A stretch of DNA of 64,000 nt from contig NZ_VWWV01000002.1 of the NCBI RefSeq assembly GCF_011752815.1, positions 62,001 through 126,000 on the forward strand, read 5' to 3'. This document shows positions 1-8,718 of the stretch, in pieces (within the stretch, counting starts at the first letter, position 1; every line of letters begins with the position of its first letter). The notes under the pieces are model-generated. The model was not told where the DNA came from. It did no database searches and was given only the letters and a program-made list of their open reading frames with translations. The stretch comes from Enterobacter sp. Cy-643. GTDB taxonomy: Bacteria; Pseudomonadota; Gammaproteobacteria; Enterobacterales; Enterobacteriaceae. The translations under genes were made by a program, and so were the position numbers.

Positions 1-729
1 GCCCGTCAGCAGCACACCGGTCCAGTTGCTGTCGACCATTGGGCTGTCGGTCACTTCTTTGGACAAACGCATATAGCGGCCCATACCGAACACGTTCCAG
101 TCCGCGTTCAGCTTGTAGTTAACGGACAGCTCAACGTACGGTGACCAGCTGTTACCCGCGTCGTACTCGTTCAGGCCGCTGCGGTTAGACTCCTTGCCGC
201 TCACGCCATAGTAGTAGTCGTTTTGATTCTTGCTGTCCCACACGACACCAATCCCCGGCGTGACCGTCAGGCTATCCGCGTTGTAGCGGTACAGCCAGGC
301 GGTATCCCAGGTGATGCCGTTGCTGTTGTTCAGGATATCCCCGGCCAGCACGGTACGCAGGAAGCCATAGTCGGTGTTATGCACCCAGGACAGGCCCGCC
401 ATCACGGTAGAATGGCGGTAGTCCAGCGCGCGCATGCTGTCGTAGTTGCTGTCTTTCGGCCTGAAATGCAGCGGCGAATAATAGGCGGTGACGGACAGCT
501 TATCGGCCTGGTCATTCCACAAGTAGTAACCCGCGTTAAACCCGCGGAAGTAGAAATTGTCACCTTCATAGCCCAGCAGAGGCGCCGGATAGACGCGGTT
601 CTGGTCACCTTTGTAAGGGTTTGGCGAAACCAGCGCCCCCGCACCGACAGACCATGGGCCCTCTGCGTGCGCAGCGGTAACGGAAGAGGCTAACAGTACG
701 CCTAATGCGAGAATTTTGAATTTGGTCAC
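1..729 (-). CDS. mipA: MipA/OmpV family outer-membrane protein, 3' end outside window
   Basis: MipA is an outer-membrane scaffold protein that, in E. coli, interacts with MltA and PBP1B in murein synthesis. The reading frame runs from a GTG at 729 to the window edge and gives 243 residues of about 248, so only the last few are missing. A signal peptide (MTKFKILALGVLLASS then AHA|EGPWS) is followed by the family pattern VGAGALVSPNPYKG and many aromatic alternating strands expected of a beta-barrel. The GTG start is preferred because the signal peptide begins there and a GGAT-containing leader precedes it. In E. coli mipA is divergent from yeaG, as here, but here a 2.2-kb insertion separates them and the first part of mipA occurs a second time at 2.7-2.9 kb. 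Confidence 0.93.
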   Translation of the reverse strand, partial: MTKFKILALGVLLASSVTAAHAEGPWSVGAGALVSPNPYKGDQNRVYPAPLLGYEGDNFYFRGFNAGYYLWNDQADKLSVTAYYSPLHFRPKDSNYDSMRALDYRHSTVMAGLSWVHNTDYGFLRTVLAGDILNNSNGITWDTAWLYRYNADSLTVTPGIGVVWDSKNQNDYYYGVSGKESNRSGLNEYDAGNSWSPYVELSVNYKLNADWNVFGMGRYMRLSKEVTDSPMVDSNWTGVLLTG

Positions 730-952
730 AATCCTTTCAGTCCTTTAATCAAATAATCAGCGCAGGAAGTGTAACCGCCCTTGGCTCCCATCCCAAATAA
801 TTTACTTAGTCACAACCTTCAACCAACTTTTTAGCTTCCCGCAATCAGATGACGGCGGCTTTTCAGCTTTATGTCAGCCAGATGAAAGCAAACACTGTCG
901 CTTATCTCAAATACGAAATTTTTAGGATGAGTTATTGATATGTCATTGAAAT
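492..952. repeat. Direct duplication of the mipA 5' end and upstream region, copy 1
   Basis: Bases 492-952 match 2725-3096 in the same orientation with scattered substitutions. Copy 2 lacks 89 bases that copy 1 has at about 550-640. From 729/2873 to 952/3096 the two copies align without gaps (constant offset 2144). They diverge abruptly at 953 and 3097. The copies flank the inserted cassette and the IS remnant. Confidence 0.93.
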
Positions 953-1046
953 CTACAGTACCAACCACCGCCCTATCCATGAACGATGTAGAGCAGCTAC
1001 TGAGAGATACTGCGAGCATTGCTGCAAGTAGAACTTTCTTTAATAT
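831..1046 (-). CDS. Small lipoprotein with a non-standard (ATA) or lost start codon
   Basis: The frame encodes a convincing lipoprotein signal (LKKVLLAAMLAVSLSSC, lipobox LSSC) followed by about 53 residues of unknown family. The natural start position, six bases after an AAGGA Shine-Dalgarno (1053-1057), is ATA at 1044-1046. The first ATG (1017-1019) lies inside the signal sequence and would remove its positive charges. I infer either an ATG-to-ATA mutation or weak ATA initiation. The 3' half (831-952) lies in the block that is repeated at 2975-3096, where the gene is present only as a 5'-truncated copy. Function unknown; periplasmic or outer-membrane location inferred from the lipobox. Confidence 0.5.
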   Translation of the reverse strand: MLKKVLLAAMLAVSLSSCSTSFMDRAVVGTVDFNDISITHPKNFVFEISDSVCFHLADIKLKSRRHLIAGS

Positions 1047-1261
1047 TTTTAGTCCTTTTTATTCTTAATCCCTTGATTATCCATCAATAAAAATCATCAA
1101 ACCAATTAGTTATTTTTATCGTAATGATGGTTTAATCTGATTCGTTGAGAGTGGTTGGATGAGAAATTGAAATGGGCAGTATTGTCTATTAAGCTAATGG
1201 CGGTTAGGTGGCATTTTCCCCACCACGCATACAGCGACGGACAGACCAAAAAAGGGATAAT

Positions 1262-1954
1262 ATGAGCTATAACACTCTAATTCTTAATAAGATCGAAGCA
1301 GAAAAATACTTAGCAAGTATTCTTGAGAAAAGCCTTATTGGTGTTAAGAAAGAAGCATTTAAACAAGCACAACTCATTAATAGTGGTTTTACTCGAATGA
1401 CATGGTACTCATCATGTTTTTTTGATAACTATCTAGACGTTTGCTCAAGGCTCAAGAAAGAAGATGTTAGATTTGGAAAGGCAATTTTCACACTAATAAA
1501 GCACAATGATATTATTAGAGAGATGCTTGAAATATATATTAACTATATGTTTGAAAATCTCTCAGATCAACGGATTCGTAATATCACTCGAATCCTGGCT
1601 ATGTCTGGTACGTTCGTTACATCTTCAGCATTAACACGGCTGTCAATCGCTTACTCTGTGTCTGCCCTGGCTGCTACAAGCATCGGGATAAAGGTATCAG
1701 TTGAGGGAGCTTTAACGTCATGGACTACCAGGGGAGTTGCTATTATGGGAGCTTATGGCTATGTGCAACTTGCGTCTCAGGCCGCCGAAAGGCTGCGGTA
1801 TAAGCATTCACGCTATTACAATGATCTTTATAGTCGTGATATTGAAATGTTATACTTCATTATTGAACAGGTTATTAATAGGATTGATATTTTCAGCCAG
1901 TACCAGAAGACCGATCAGGATATAGCTTCTGATATTATTAGGATTACACGATGA
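1262..1954 (+). CDS. Unknown 230-aa protein with small-residue-rich hydrophobic core; possible toxin
   Basis: I do not recognise the family. The start is the ATG at 1262, just after an AAAAGGGAT ribosome-binding site; the longer frame to 1208 has no such site. Residues 1-110 are charged and helical in character. Residues about 111-175 form one long stretch rich in Gly, Ala, Ser and Thr with few charges (MSGTFVTSSALTRLS, ALAATSIGIKV, GVAIMGAYGYVQLASQ), like a membrane-inserting segment. The C-terminus is amphipathic again. The stop overlaps the next start (ATGA), so the two genes are translationally coupled. Base composition is clearly AT-richer than the neighbours and the pair sits between duplicated mipA copies beside an IS remnant, pointing to transfer. 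A pore-forming effector with its immunity protein is my inference from architecture only. Confidence 0.75.
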   Translation: MSYNTLILNKIEAEKYLASILEKSLIGVKKEAFKQAQLINSGFTRMTWYSSCFFDNYLDVCSRLKKEDVRFGKAIFTLIKHNDIIREMLEIYINYMFENLSDQRIRNITRILAMSGTFVTSSALTRLSIAYSVSALAATSIGIKVSVEGALTSWTTRGVAIMGAYGYVQLASQAAERLRYKHSRYYNDLYSRDIEMLYFIIEQVINRIDIFSQYQKTDQDIASDIIRITR

Positions 1955-2145
1955 AAAAATTTTTTAACGTATTTTGGAATGATTTACATAGGTTAATTTT
2001 TAGAATCTATTTACCTATTGGTATTTCAGTACTTTTTTTCATTGTTGCGGCAAATTATTGGGAAGATTATGCTCATATAACAACGATTATTTTCCTAATA
2101 GTTTCTTTTATTGTCAGCGATCGTATCTTTAAGAAGAAGCGTTGA
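1951..2145 (+). CDS. Small two-helix inner-membrane protein; possible immunity protein
   Basis: A 64-aa protein beginning MKKFFNVFWNDLHR. Two hydrophobic helices are visible, at about residues 19-34 (IYLPIGISVLFFIVAA) and 42-56 (ITTIIFLIVSFIVSD), with a basic tail KKKR. Its start codon overlaps the stop of the upstream gene by four bases, so it depends on translation of that gene. A tiny membrane protein coupled to a protein with a potential pore-forming centre fits an immunity partner, but this is inference; no family is recognised. Confidence 0.7.
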   Translation: MKKFFNVFWNDLHRLIFRIYLPIGISVLFFIVAANYWEDYAHITTIIFLIVSFIVSDRIFKKKR

Positions 2146-2175
2146 TTCACTCCATACCTTAAACAAACCTACCCA

Positions 2176-2724
2176 TCAATTGAGCGTGAGGCTGGTGAAT
2201 GGCTGTATGATTGAGGTTGCTTGAATCGCCACGGATACGAGCCGTTGATAATACTGGTTTTCATATTCTGTCGGTAGCATCTGATTGCTCGAACCATGCC
2301 GACGCTTACGGTTATAAAACATTTCGATGTAATCAAAAATATCGCTGCGGGCTTCTTCCCGCGTTCCGTAAATCTTTTTCTTTATCCGCTCGCGTTTCAG
2401 TAACTGGAAAAAGCTTTCTGCAACCGCGTTATCGTGACAGTTACCGCGACGGCGCATACTCCCTTCCAGGCCGTGTGATTTCAGGAGCGACTGCCACTCA
2501 TGGCTTGTGTACTGACTGCCCTGGTCCGAGTGAACCAGCACCGGTCTTTTCGCATTACGCCGCCATACTGTAAGCATCCCGTCAGTCTCAGATCTACCTG
2601 GTGGTGGTGAGAATGCGGTTGCTTAAACCAGGCGTAAAAGCCACTGGGATGAACATCCAGCACTCTGTAGAGCAGGCGAACAGGCCAGCAACGGGAGTTG
2701 TCACGAATAAAGGCGTACCCCAGT
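2176..2724 (-). mobile_element. IS3-family insertion sequence remnant with deleted orfB transposase
   Basis: The right-hand part (about 2581-2700, minus strand) encodes an OrfB N-terminal piece (VLDVHPSGFYAWFKQPHS). The left part (2176-2577) encodes the C-terminal catalytic region of an IS3-family DDE transposase (VLVHSDQGSQYTS, then GNCHDNAVAESFF, then YNRKRRHGS). The two are joined near 2580 by an internal deletion that removes the first catalytic aspartate and well over 100 residues. The sequence resembles IS1222/ISEhe3-type elements from memory. No orfA and no clear terminal inverted repeats are seen, so it is non-functional. It directly abuts the second mipA copy at 2725. Confidence 0.85.
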
Positions 2725-3096
2725 CGGACAGCTTATCGGCCTGGTCATTCCACAAGGAGTAACCCGCGTTAAACCCGCGCCCCCGCACCGACAGACCATG
2801 GGCCCTCTGCGTGCGCAGCGGTATCGGAAGAAGCTAACAGTACACCTAATGCGAGAATTTTGAATTTGGTCACAATCCTTTCAGTCCTTTAATCAAATAA
2901 TCAGCGCAGGAAGTGTAACCACCCCTGGCTCCCATCCCAAATAATTAACTTAGTCACAACCTTCAACCAACTTTTTAGCTTCCCGCATTCAGATGACGGC
3001 GGATTTTCAGCTTTATGTCAGCCAGATGAAAGCAAACACTGTCGCTTATCTCAAATACGAAATTTTTAGGATGAGTTATTGATATGTCATTGAAAT
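2725..3096. repeat. Direct duplication of the mipA 5' end and upstream region, copy 2
   Basis: Imperfect copy of 492-952 in the same orientation, missing 89 bases inside the mipA coding part. The missing segment is bounded in copy 1 by short GCG-containing repeats, which suggests slippage or a short-homology deletion. It joins the IS remnant on its left and the native yeaG upstream region on its right. Confidence 0.93.
2769..2873 (-). pseudogene. Truncated second copy of mipA (signal peptide plus frameshift)
   Basis: The duplicate begins with the same GTG at 2873 and encodes the whole MipA signal peptide and EGPWSVGAGA. The 89-base deletion then shifts the frame and a TAA follows at 2769-2771, leaving 34 codons. 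Homology to mipA continues out of frame to 2725, where the IS remnant starts. Its upstream leader is nearly identical to that of intact mipA, so it may still be transcribed away from yeaG and could yield a short secreted peptide. This is a decayed gene fragment, not a functional porin. Confidence 0.85.
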
Positions 3097-3193
3097 TGAG
3101 CGTTGGCCTTATGCAAGTTTTGCAAATGCCATCTACGCTTTATTTTAGGAAGGTGAAACGCTGAGACGGCGGCGTGAGCGCCCGGTATCAACC

Positions 3194-3209
3194 TGGCACA
3201 AAGGTTGCT
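3194..3209 (+). promoter_or_regulatory. Sigma-54 (RpoN) promoter of yeaGH
   Basis: TGGCAC-N5-TTGCT matches the -24/-12 RpoN consensus exactly, including the invariant GG and GC. It lies 89 bases before the yeaG start and survived the upstream rearrangement. E. coli yeaGH is known to be sigma-54/NtrC-dependent as well as RpoS-linked. No NtrC site was confidently identified here. Confidence 0.85.
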
Positions 3210-3297
3210 GTTCATTTAGCAGACGTCTTCCGGGGAGCCTCTATTACACATACCAACGGCTCTTTAACCTGTGCTAAAAACGAAAGGACGGCATGCC

Positions 3298-5232
3298 ATG
3301 AATATATTCGATCACTATCGCCAGCGTTATGAAGCTGCCAAGGACGAAGAGTTCACACTGCAGGAATTTCTTGCTATCTGTAAACAAGATCGCAGTGCCT
3401 ACGCGAATGCGGCAGAACGGCTATTGACGGCCATTGGTGAGCCAGTGATGGTAGACACTGCCACAGAGCCACGGCTGTCCCGTCTCTTTTCAAACCGGGT
3501 GGTTGCCCGTTACCCGGCGTTTGAAGAGTTTTATGGCATGGAAGAGGCTATCGAACAGATCGTGGCCTACCTGAAACACGCGGCTCAGGGGCTGGAAGAG
3601 AAGAAACAAATTCTCTATCTGCTGGGGCCGGTGGGCGGCGGTAAATCTTCCCTGGCCGAGCGCCTGAAAGCCTTGATGCAGCGCGTGCCTATTTATGTGC
3701 TGAGCGCCAACGGCGAACGTAGCCCGGTCAACGACCACCCGCTGTGCCTGTTTAACCCGCAGGAAGACGCCTCCATTCTGGAAAAAGAATATGGCATCCC
3801 TAACCGCTACCTCGGCACCATCATGTCGCCGTGGGCAGCCAAACGGCTGAGCGAATTTGGCGGCGACATCACCAAATTCCGCGTGGTGAAAGTCTGGCCG
3901 TCCATTCTGGCCCAGATTGCGATTGCCAAAACCGAACCCGGCGATGAGAACAACCAGGATATCTCCGCGCTGGTCGGTAAAGTGGATATCCGCAAACTGG
4001 AACACCACGCGCAAAACGACCCGGATGCTTACGGCTACTCCGGTGCGCTGTGCCGGGCCAACCAGGGCATCATGGAATTTGTGGAGATGTTTAAAGCGCC
4101 TATCAAGGTGCTTCACCCGCTGCTGACCGCCACTCAGGAAGGCAACTACAACGGCACGGAAGGCATCTCTGCCCTGCCGTTCAACGGCATTATTCTTGCG
4201 CACTCGAACGAATCCGAGTGGGTCACCTTCCGCAATAACAAAAACAACGAGGCCTTCCTTGACCGCGTGTACATCGTCAAGGTGCCTTACTGCCTGCGCA
4301 TCTCGGAAGAGATCAAAATCTACGAGAAACTGCTCAACCACAGCGAACTGTCCCACGCGCCTTGCGCCCCGGGCACCCTGGAAACGCTTTCTCGCTTCTC
4401 TATCCTGTCGCGCCTGAAAGAGCCGGAAAACTCCAGCATCTATTCGAAAATGCGCGTCTATGACGGGGAAAGTCTGAAAGACACCGATCCGAAAGCCAAG
4501 TCCTACCAGGAATACCGGGACTACGCCGGGGTCGATGAAGGCATGAACGGGCTCTCGACGCGCTTCGCCTTTAAAATCCTCTCGCGCGTGTTCAACTTTG
4601 ACCACGTCGAAGTGGCGGCGAACCCGGTTCACCTGTTCTATGTGCTGGAACAGCAAATCGAGCGGGAGCAGTTCCCGCAGGATCAGGCTGAGAAATACCT
4701 GGAATACCTGAAAGGCTACCTGATTCCGAAATATGCGGAATTTATCGGCAAGGAGATCCAGACCGCCTATCTCGAGTCTTACTCAGAGTACGGGCAGAAC
4801 ATTTTTGACCGCTATGTCACCTACGCTGATTTCTGGATTCAGGATCAGGAGTACCGCGACCCGGATACCGGCCAGCTGTTTGACCGCGAATCCCTGAACG
4901 CGGAGCTGGAGAAAATTGAAAAACCGGCCGGGATCAGCAACCCGAAAGATTTCCGCAATGAAATCGTCAACTTCGTGCTGCGTGCCCGGGCCAATAATAA
5001 CGGTCGTAACCCAAACTGGACCAGCTACGAGAAGCTGCGCACGGTTATCGAGAAGAAAATGTTCTCGAACACCGAAGAGCTGCTGCCCGTTATCTCGTTC
5101 AACGCCAAAACCTCCACCGACGAGCAGAAGAAACACGATGATTTTGTCGATCGGATGATGGAGAAAGGCTACACCCGCAAGCAGGTTCGCCTGCTGTGTG
5201 AATGGTATCTGCGGGTCCGTAAGTCTTCTTAA
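3298..5232 (+). CDS. yeaG: YeaG, PrkA-type serine protein kinase
   Basis: A 644-residue cytoplasmic protein kinase of the PrkA family, involved in nitrogen-starvation and stationary-phase adaptation in E. coli. An AAA-type nucleotide-binding part carries a Walker A motif GPVGGGKSS at about residues 110-118. The C-terminal third is the PrkA kinase-related domain ending VRKSS. I take the ATG at 3298 (MNIFDHYRQRYE), which matches the E. coli N-terminus and length and follows a GAAAGGA site; an upstream in-frame start would add nine residues. It is the first gene of the yeaG-yeaH operon (71-base gap) behind the sigma-54 promoter at 3194. Confidence 0.97.
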   Translation: MNIFDHYRQRYEAAKDEEFTLQEFLAICKQDRSAYANAAERLLTAIGEPVMVDTATEPRLSRLFSNRVVARYPAFEEFYGMEEAIEQIVAYLKHAAQGLEEKKQILYLLGPVGGGKSSLAERLKALMQRVPIYVLSANGERSPVNDHPLCLFNPQEDASILEKEYGIPNRYLGTIMSPWAAKRLSEFGGDITKFRVVKVWPSILAQIAIAKTEPGDENNQDISALVGKVDIRKLEHHAQNDPDAYGYSGALCRANQGIMEFVEMFKAPIKVLHPLLTATQEGNYNGTEGISALPFNGIILAHSNESEWVTFRNNKNNEAFLDRVYIVKVPYCLRISEEIKIYEKLLNHSELSHAPCAPGTLETLSRFSILSRLKEPENSSIYSKMRVYDGESLKDTDPKAKSYQEYRDYAGVDEGMNGLSTRFAFKILSRVFNFDHVEVAANPVHLFYVLEQQIEREQFPQDQAEKYLEYLKGYLIPKYAEFIGKEIQTAYLESYSEYGQNIFDRYVTYADFWIQDQEYRDPDTGQLFDRESLNAELEKIEKPAGISNPKDFRNEIVNFVLRARANNNGRNPNWTSYEKLRTVIEKKMFSNTEELLPVISFNAKTSTDEQKKHDDFVDRMMEKGYTRKQVRLLCEWYLRVRKSS

Positions 5233-5288
5233 GGGAGTTTCATGCAGGTCACGCCGGGCGGCGTGGCCTGTTTGCGCACCTGGCATAA

Positions 5289-6587
<1,299 letters not shown>

Positions 6588-6614
6588 TTAAAAATCAGTA
6601 AGTTACACGATGAA

Positions 6615-6650
6615 AACCTGTTGCCAAACGGATTCAGTTGGCAACAGGTT
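6615..6650. terminator. Perfect 13-bp inverted repeat after yeaH
   Basis: AACCTGTTGCCAA and its exact complement TTGGCAACAGGTT are separated by ten bases, 28 bases after the yeaH stop. No T-run follows on either strand. It may act as a transcript 3'-end hairpin or as a protein-binding palindrome; position favours the former. Confidence 0.55.
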
Positions 6651-6712
6651 CATGCATTCAGTGCCTTCTAAGAAATCGCCCGACACTCAAAAAGTCATGT
6701 TCAAGCTGCTTC

Positions 6713-7462
6713 CTATTTAACCGCAGCATTTCCCCCGTCGGCAAACAGGGCTGAACCAGCCACAAAACTCGACATATTACTCGCCAGAAACAGTGCCGCG
6801 CTGGCTATCTCTTCCGGCTGTGCCAGACGTTTCAACGCATGCAGCCCCGCAGCCCAGGCTTTCTGATGCTCATCACCAGCCATTCGGGTTTCCGTTCCTC
6901 CAGGCAGTAAGGCATTGGCACGGATGCCTTGCCCGGCATAATCTGCGGTAAGCCCCTTCACCAGCCCCATCAGCCCGGCCTTAGCCGCCGCATATGCGGC
7001 CATTCCCGGCAGGCCTACGCTGGTACCGACAAAGCTGGAGATAAAAATAAGAGAACCCCCACCTCGTTTGAGCATCAACGGGAGCTGGCTCCGGGCACCG
7101 AGATAACCCGCTGTCAGGTTAACGGTCAGCGTATGCTGCCATTCGTCAGGGGCGATCTCTGCCAGTGGACGGATAGCGCCCGTTGTACCGGCATTATTGA
7201 CCGCAATATCGATACCGCCGAATGCATCAGCAGCCAGGGCGGCGATTGAAGCATGCGTTTGCTCTTCGCTTGCGTCCCCGACAAAAATCCTGACATCACT
7301 GCCAACGGAACGAAGCTCCGCCGCCAGCGCATCCAGCGGTGCCTGACTCCTCGCATTCAGAATCAACGAAGCGCCATGCTGAGCAAACAAAATAGCAACA
7401 GCCCGTCCAATACCTTCCGAGGCGCCAGTAATCACAGCGACTTTACCTTCAAGTAATTTCAT
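6713..7462 (-). CDS. Short-chain dehydrogenase/reductase (SDR)
   Basis: A classical SDR of 249 residues. The NAD(P)-binding motif TGASEGIG lies near the N-terminus, NNAGTTG follows at about 90, and the catalytic Ser and Tyr-X3-Lys (SSFVG, YAAAK) occur at about 140 and 156. Substrate cannot be told. The start ATG at 7462 (MKLLEGKVAVITG) follows GGGGA; the frame is open further upstream but those residues are not SDR-like. It stands alone between yeaH and bluR. Confidence 0.88.
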   Translation of the reverse strand: MKLLEGKVAVITGASEGIGRAVAILFAQHGASLILNARSQAPLDALAAELRSVGSDVRIFVGDASEEQTHASIAALAADAFGGIDIAVNNAGTTGAIRPLAEIAPDEWQHTLTVNLTAGYLGARSQLPLMLKRGGGSLIFISSFVGTSVGLPGMAAYAAAKAGLMGLVKGLTADYAGQGIRANALLPGGTETRMAGDEHQKAWAAGLHALKRLAQPEEIASAALFLASNMSSFVAGSALFADGGNAAVK

Positions 7463-7860
7463 CACTTTCCCCATTTCATTAATGAGATTCCGAAACTCAT
7501 TTTGAATCTTTCTGTTCATTTTCTTGATGCGTGTCGCCGTTTGATTTCAGCGGCTTATCCGTAAGCCTATGTCCAGGCTATGCCATAAAAACTCTGTTTC
7601 TTGCTTTTTAATTAACTTATTGATGGATAAACGCGTTATGGCGGGCCCGGCAAAACCGGATAGGGTGCGCGAAATGACAAGCCTTCAACCTTTGGGGAAG
7701 GCGTTTTGGATGTTTTTAAGGCTATCCCACGTTGAAAGGTGTACCTGAAACGAATCGGTTTGCAGCGGATAAGGAAAAGCTTAAAGCCGGCGCTTCACCG
7801 GCTTTTTATCCCTGAGAGAAAAGAAAACGGGGGAATAACCTGAATCAGGCTGACGCCTGC
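7463..7860. other. Intergenic region between SDR gene and bluR
   Basis: About 400 bases without a credible gene. It holds the SDR promoter region and, at 7783-7805, a terminator hairpin (AAAGCCGG-loop-CCGGCTTT). That hairpin has a T-run to the right and a weaker one to the left, and it probably ends bluR transcripts. A second imperfect hairpin (GCCTTC/GAAGGC) lies near 7681-7710. Confidence 0.6.
7783..7809. terminator. Bidirectional terminator downstream of bluR
   Basis: Eight-base stem AAAGCCGG (7783-7790) with CCGGCTTT (7798-7805), followed by TTTTA on the plus strand and by TTAAGCTTTT on the minus strand. It is 56 bases past the bluR stop codon. Confidence 0.7.
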
Positions 7861-8589
7861 TTATTGATGGAGCTCAATGTCGTATCCCCACTGTTTCCAG
7901 TGAAGCAGCTGTTCCTGCTGGGATGTCGATAACGTTTTTCCCGTCCATAGAAAAATATGCTGCCCGGGGAAAAGCTCCGGACGCAAGGTTTCCACCGGCT
8001 CGGCAAATACGTTCACGCTAAGGCCTCTACGGGACAGGCGCCACGCCTCCAGCCATAACGCAGCCCGATCGTCCGTCTGCCAGCCAATCAGCAGGATGTC
8101 GCCCATACTTTGGTTCTGCGCCGCCGCCAGGCTCTGGGCACAATGGCAAATCAACGCGCCATCCAGCAGGCTGCGCATCAACAAAGCCGTGGATTCATCC
8201 TGGCTAAGTTTTTGCCTCACGGGCAGCAAAAGGTTATCAATCAGTAAGTCTGCGCTGTGCTCCCGGCTGAGAGAAGTAATCTTCTCACGCAGCTTTCCAG
8301 GATTAACTTTCCTGACCAGAAGCATCATTTCTTCTTGCAGCGTTACCCACAGCTGCTCTTCCGGCACGTGGCTGCGCTCCAGCAGGGCTTTCACTTTGCC
8401 TACGGAAACGCCTTTGCTCATCCAGTATTTGATTTCTTCGATGCGCTGAATATCCGCATCATCAAACTGGCGATGACCACCCTCGCTACGCTGGGGCTTC
8501 AGCAAGCCGTAGCGGCGCTGCCAGGCTCGCAGGGTGACCGGGTTGATGCCACATCGCTCTGCTACATCACCGATCGTGTAATAGGCCAT
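7861..8589 (-). CDS. bluR: BluR, MerR-family repressor of the blue-light response
   Basis: A 242-residue MerR-like regulator matching E. coli BluR (YcgE, 243 residues). The N-terminal winged helix (MAYYTIGDVAERCGINP, then LRAWQRRYGLL and SEGGHRQF) is nearly identical to BluR; the C-terminal half is more divergent. In E. coli BluR represses ycgZ-ymgAB-ymgC and is released by light-activated BluF. The start at 8589 matches the family. A longer frame reaching 8658 would run through the operator-like sites and is not used. It lies downstream of bluF on the same strand (129-base gap) with its own TGTACA sites upstream. Confidence 0.94.
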   Translation of the reverse strand: MAYYTIGDVAERCGINPVTLRAWQRRYGLLKPQRSEGGHRQFDDADIQRIEEIKYWMSKGVSVGKVKALLERSHVPEEQLWVTLQEEMMLLVRKVNPGKLREKITSLSREHSADLLIDNLLLPVRQKLSQDESTALLMRSLLDGALICHCAQSLAAAQNQSMGDILLIGWQTDDRAALWLEAWRLSRRGLSVNVFAEPVETLRPELFPGQHIFLWTGKTLSTSQQEQLLHWKQWGYDIELHQ

Positions 8590-8651
8590 AGTGTCCCTCC
8601 CCGTACACAGATCCCACGTCTCCATTGAAACATTAGTCAATCTGTTCAATG

Positions 8652-8677
8652 TGTACAATTTTTTTTAGAGTTGTACA
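8652..8677. promoter_or_regulatory. Paired TGTACA sites upstream of bluR
   Basis: Two identical TGTACA hexamers start exactly 20 bases apart (8652 and 8672), between bluF and bluR. The same hexamer occurs in the bluF-ycgZ intergenic region. They resemble BluR operator sequence and suggest autoregulation of bluR; this is inference from pattern. Confidence 0.5.
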
Positions 8678-8718
8678 AGTGAAACCTGATGCCTTTGAGG
8701 CACGACGCGCGGCAGATA

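Noticed and set aside
223-693. Open frame antisense to mipA
   Set aside because: It mirrors the mipA frame and its translation is low-complexity Arg/Val/His-rich without any family or start signal.
3490-4656. 388-codon open frame antisense to yeaG
   Set aside because: Long only because of GC-rich codon structure on the other strand; yeaG is unambiguous.
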